Part shown: positions 4,563 through 7,165 of the stretch, in pieces
Numbering within the stretch: position 1 is the stretch's first letter
Layout of the letters: each line of letters begins with the position of its first letter
Assembly: GCA_016177515.1 (NCBI GenBank)
Contig: JACOUZ010000149.1
Coordinates: 1-7,165, forward strand
Source: Acidobacteriota bacterium
Lineage (GTDB): Bacteria > Acidobacteriota > Polarisedimenticolia > Gp22-AA2
DNA: 7,165 bases
Reading direction: 5' to 3'
Made by a program: the position numbers and the translations under genes
The notes under the pieces: generated by a model
Told to the model about the DNA's origin: nothing
The model's input: the letters and a program-made list of their open reading frames with translations, nothing else
The model's database searches: none

Positions 4563-7165
4563 ATGAACGCACTTTCGAACACAAAGTGCACCCGTCTACT
4601 GGTCGCGTTTGGCCTGTGCCTCATCCTGGCCGCGCCGGCCATGCTGCTCTGGGCATCCAGGGCACAGCTGGCCCCGGTCACTGACGAGGAGGACGCCTTC
4701 ATCGCGAAGCTGATGGAGATCGACGCGCGCCAGATGGCCAAGCTCCAGCTGCCGCCCGCCACGCTGCGGCCGGCCGAGTTCGCCGTCTTCGGCGACGACT
4801 TCAAGACGGCGCGGCGCGTCGACGGCGACACCAGGGGGCTTTTGCGCACGAACATCGCGGACCTCGACCCCAGGAACGTCGAGGCGGCGCTGCGCGGGCT
4901 GCCGGCCGAGCTCCGGTTCGGGGCGGATGAGGTCACCCGCCTCGGCGCCAGAGGCCAGCTGGCCCACGGACTCAACTACCTCATGCTGAGCCCGGAAGCG
5001 ATCGCGGCGAAATCACTCGACGCCGTCCTCGACGGCGTCCGCCAAGACGTCCGGACGATCGTCGATTTCCGGGCGAACTCGACCCTGCTCGCCTATGTCG
5101 AGGGGGGTCAGATCGGGCGGCTGCGGCAGAACCCGGACGTGGCGTATTTCTTCGCCATGCAGCCGGCGGACAAGATCAACCTCCAGACCGGCCGGCGGCC
5201 GTTGATCAACAGGGAGAGGGCGCTCGACCCGACCTTCCTGCTCGAGGTCGCGGTGGTTCCGGGCGGGAACGGCCGAAGCGTGAAGGATCGGCTGGCGAAG
5301 GTGCAGGGGGTGGTGGACGTGGCGGACTACGGCCTCGAGGGCTCGGCCTACCTGGTGCGGGCGGACCACAAGGCCCTCGGCCGGCTGGCGCGCGTTCCGG
5401 AGGTCCTGCACATCCAGGAGTCGCTCGAGATGATGCAGATGAACGCCAGGACCCCCGCGTCGGTCCAGGCCGGTTCTGCGGAAGACAGCCACATGATCCG
5501 GCCGTTCGATGAGGCGGGCGTGGACGGTGGCGGCATCGACACGAACGCCGACGGCCAGCGGGTGAACAACGGCTCGGACACGGTGCCGCCGCAGCTCGTG
5601 GGCGTCATCGACAACGGCATCTCGGCCGACACGCCGAGCTTCTCGCAGACGGCCACCCAGGTCAGCGACCTGACCCACCCGTTCCCGAACCCGGTGCATC
5701 GCAAGGTGCATTCCATCATCCAGGTCCGCGACAACGGCGACGACTGCGACGCGCTGCTCGACGGCGCCGGCAGCCACGGCAACATCGTGGCGAGCGCCAT
5801 TGCCGCATGGCCGAGCGGAGTCGGGGTGTTCGCGACCCGGTCCGGCATCGGCGGCCCCGCCCAGCCGCGAAACGCCAACCTGGACGGCATAGCCAAGGGG
5901 GCGCGCATCATCGTGTCGGACGTGGCCGGCAATTCCCTCTGCACGATCAACTCCCTGATCGAGAAGGGGGGGAACGTCGATCCCGGGAGCCTCTTGGCCC
6001 GCCTGGGCGAGCTGATCTGCCCGAGGAGCGGCGGCACGGGGAGCTGCTCCGGCATCGTGGGCGGCGGCGCCGACGCGCATCTGGCGGTCACGCCGTTCGG
6101 CGCTCCGGACAACTTCTCGACCACGCAGTTCCTGACGACCAACGGGACCTACCCGCAGCAGTCGGCGGACCTCGACGTGTTCCTGTACAACAACCGCGAT
6201 TTCATGGTGTTCGCGCCGACCGGCAACAGCGGCGGCCTCGCCGGAAACAACCGCATCTCCTTCATGCTGCCTGTCATCCCTGACCTGTTCAACGGGACGG
6301 CGGCCGATGAGGATCCGAACTTCCCGCGGCCGGTCCAGACGGCGCCTCCGTCCACCGCCAAGAACATCGTGACGGTCGGCGGCACCCGGGGCGAGGCCTT
6401 TACCATCTTCGGCACGAACGACCAGGAGAACAACACCGTCGGTTACGTATCGCGCGGCCCGGCGACGCCGGAGTCGCTGCGCATGGCGCCCCTGGTGACG
6501 GCGCCCTCCACCGACCTGGTGCCGTCGTTCGAGACCGCAACCATTGCCGCGTTCCGCAGCCGTGACAACAACAACCTGGGTCCGGTCGACGCCCAGATCG
6601 ACGAAGGGAACTTCGGGAACTCCTACGCGGCGGCTTATATCACGGGCGCCGGGGCCCTCATCCGGGACTACTTCGCGCAGGGCTTCTACCCGACCGGCGA
6701 CCGGCAGGCGGCCAACCGCGTGCCCAACGTCTCGGGCGCCCTGGTGAAGGCCGCGATCGTGGCGTCGGGCAAGTTCGGCGTGCTGATCGGGACTGCGGGG
6801 CAGGACGTCAACGAGCGGAACCTCCGCCGCACCCGCGGCATGAACGTCGGCTCGCCCGGCGGCACCTTCGTCGGCGTCATGGGGAACAGCGAGCAGGGTT
6901 ACGGCCGGGCGGTCATCAGCCACGTCCTGCCTTTGCCCAACTGGTCGAAGAACTTCGTCACCAGCCCGAACGCGCCTTCCACGCCGGAGCACCCGGCGCG
7001 GGGCCTTTTGGTCTGGGACGACATCGTCACCGGCGAACCGGCCTTGGACAACACGCACACCTCGCAGACCCATACCTTCCGCGTGGGCAGTCCGAGAACG
7101 ACCGCAGGCGCGGGCGGCGGGCTGGCGGTTCTCAGGAGCGAGCTGGTCATCGCGCTGGCCTGGAC
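4563..7165 (+). CDS. Secreted subtilisin-family (S8, Kp43-like) serine protease, 3' truncated
   Basis: The frame is open for 867 codons to the window end without a stop. A signal peptide covers residues 1-34 (Lys/Arg, then a hydrophobic core, SRA cleavage site), so the enzyme is exported. Residues 35 to about 300 form a long propeptide with two similar segments (about 155-205 and 240-290). The S8 domain follows: Asp350 in QLVGVIDNGIS, His405 in GSHGNIVASAIAA, oxyanion Asn555 in FAPTGNSGG, TAKNIVTVGG (598-607), and Ser687 in GNSYAAAYITGAGAL. RDYFAQGFYPTG (701-712), SGALVKAAIVASG (724-736) and YGRAVI (780-785) are typical of Kp43-like subtilases. A C-terminal beta domain is just beginning (LVIALAW at the edge). 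Motifs are divergent: HGTHVAG is HGNIVAS and GTSxAxP is GNSYAAA. Spacings between active-site residues are longer than in subtilisin. Four cysteines (395, 460, 486, 495) could form two disulfides. Activity is likely but unproven; its substrate is unknown. Confidence 0.93.
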   Translation, partial: MNALSNTKCTRLLVAFGLCLILAAPAMLLWASRAQLAPVTDEEDAFIAKLMEIDARQMAKLQLPPATLRPAEFAVFGDDFKTARRVDGDTRGLLRTNIADLDPRNVEAALRGLPAELRFGADEVTRLGARGQLAHGLNYLMLSPEAIAAKSLDAVLDGVRQDVRTIVDFRANSTLLAYVEGGQIGRLRQNPDVAYFFAMQPADKINLQTGRRPLINRERALDPTFLLEVAVVPGGNGRSVKDRLAKVQGVVDVADYGLEGSAYLVRADHKALGRLARVPEVLHIQESLEMMQMNARTPASVQAGSAEDSHMIRPFDEAGVDGGGIDTNADGQRVNNGSDTVPPQLVGVIDNGISADTPSFSQTATQVSDLTHPFPNPVHRKVHSIIQVRDNGDDCDALLDGAGSHGNIVASAIAAWPSGVGVFATRSGIGGPAQPRNANLDGIAKGARIIVSDVAGNSLCTINSLIEKGGNVDPGSLLARLGELICPRSGGTGSCSGIVGGGADAHLAVTPFGAPDNFSTTQFLTTNGTYPQQSADLDVFLYNNRDFMVFAPTGNSGGLAGNNRISFMLPVIPDLFNGTAADEDPNFPRPVQTAPPSTAKNIVTVGGTRGEAFTIFGTNDQENNTVGYVSRGPATPESLRMAPLVTAPSTDLVPSFETATIAAFRSRDNNNLGPVDAQIDEGNFGNSYAAAYITGAGALIRDYFAQGFYPTGDRQAANRVPNVSGALVKAAIVASGKFGVLIGTAGQDVNERNLRRTRGMNVGSPGGTFVGVMGNSEQGYGRAVISHVLPLPNWSKNFVTSPNAPSTPEHPARGLLVWDDIVTGEPALDNTHTSQTHTFRVGSPRTTAGAGGGLAVLRSELVIALAW

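Noticed and set aside
5013..7073. A 686-codon open frame on the minus strand across the subtilase gene
   Set aside because: It is in exact codon register with the sense gene, so it is broken only by sense codons TTA, CTA or TCA, which are rare in GC-rich DNA. Its product is low-complexity Arg/Val/Gly/Asp-rich with no recognisable domain, while the sense frame has a signal peptide, a ribosome site and a full S8 active site.

Overview
The window is high-GC DNA with tightly packed genes, short or overlapping gene junctions and G/C-rich third codon positions. It holds a dipeptide-type ABC importer, a BioY biotin S-component, a [4Fe-4S]-type LarE and a large secreted subtilase. This mix suits a free-living, peptide-scavenging Gram-negative lineage such as Acidobacteriota or Myxococcota, but nothing here fixes the phylum. 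No rRNA, tRNA, CRISPR array, insertion sequence, integrase or phage gene was seen.

Layout. (1) Bases 1-1735, plus strand: two ABC permease genes of the DppB/DppC (OppB/OppC, YejB/YejE) type. The first is cut by the left edge, and the second overlaps it by 11 bp. (2) Bases 1750-4183, minus strand: a three-gene cluster read bioY, then larE, then a GAF-GGDEF diguanylate cyclase. It converges on the permease genes with only 14 bp between stop codons. bioY and larE overlap by 25 bp. (3) Bases 4184-4562: a more AT-rich divergent control region of about 380 bp. It carries one good sigma-70-type promoter per direction and, on the right, a leader of about 210 nt with possible RNA hairpins. (4) Bases 4563 to the right edge, plus strand: an open frame of 867 codons with no stop, coding for a secreted Kp43-like S8 subtilase. 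It has a signal peptide, a long propeptide with an apparent internal duplication, and a full Asp/His/Asn/Ser active site in divergent motifs. This is the largest real gene in the window. A 686-codon antisense frame lies over it but is a codon-register shadow.

How the genes may fit together. The subtilase could release peptides outside the cell and the ABC permeases could import them, but the two are separately transcribed and this link is inference. BioY captures biotin. LarE is a sulfur-inserting ATP pyrophosphatase whose known role is nickel-pincer cofactor synthesis, and no larA, larB or larC is visible here. The cyclase would make c-di-GMP, probably from the same transcript as bioY and larE. 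The points most worth a second look are the subtilase motifs and duplicated propeptide, its structured leader, the bioY-larE coupling with a three-cysteine LarE, and the unclear start of the cyclase gene. I see no convincing wholly new system.
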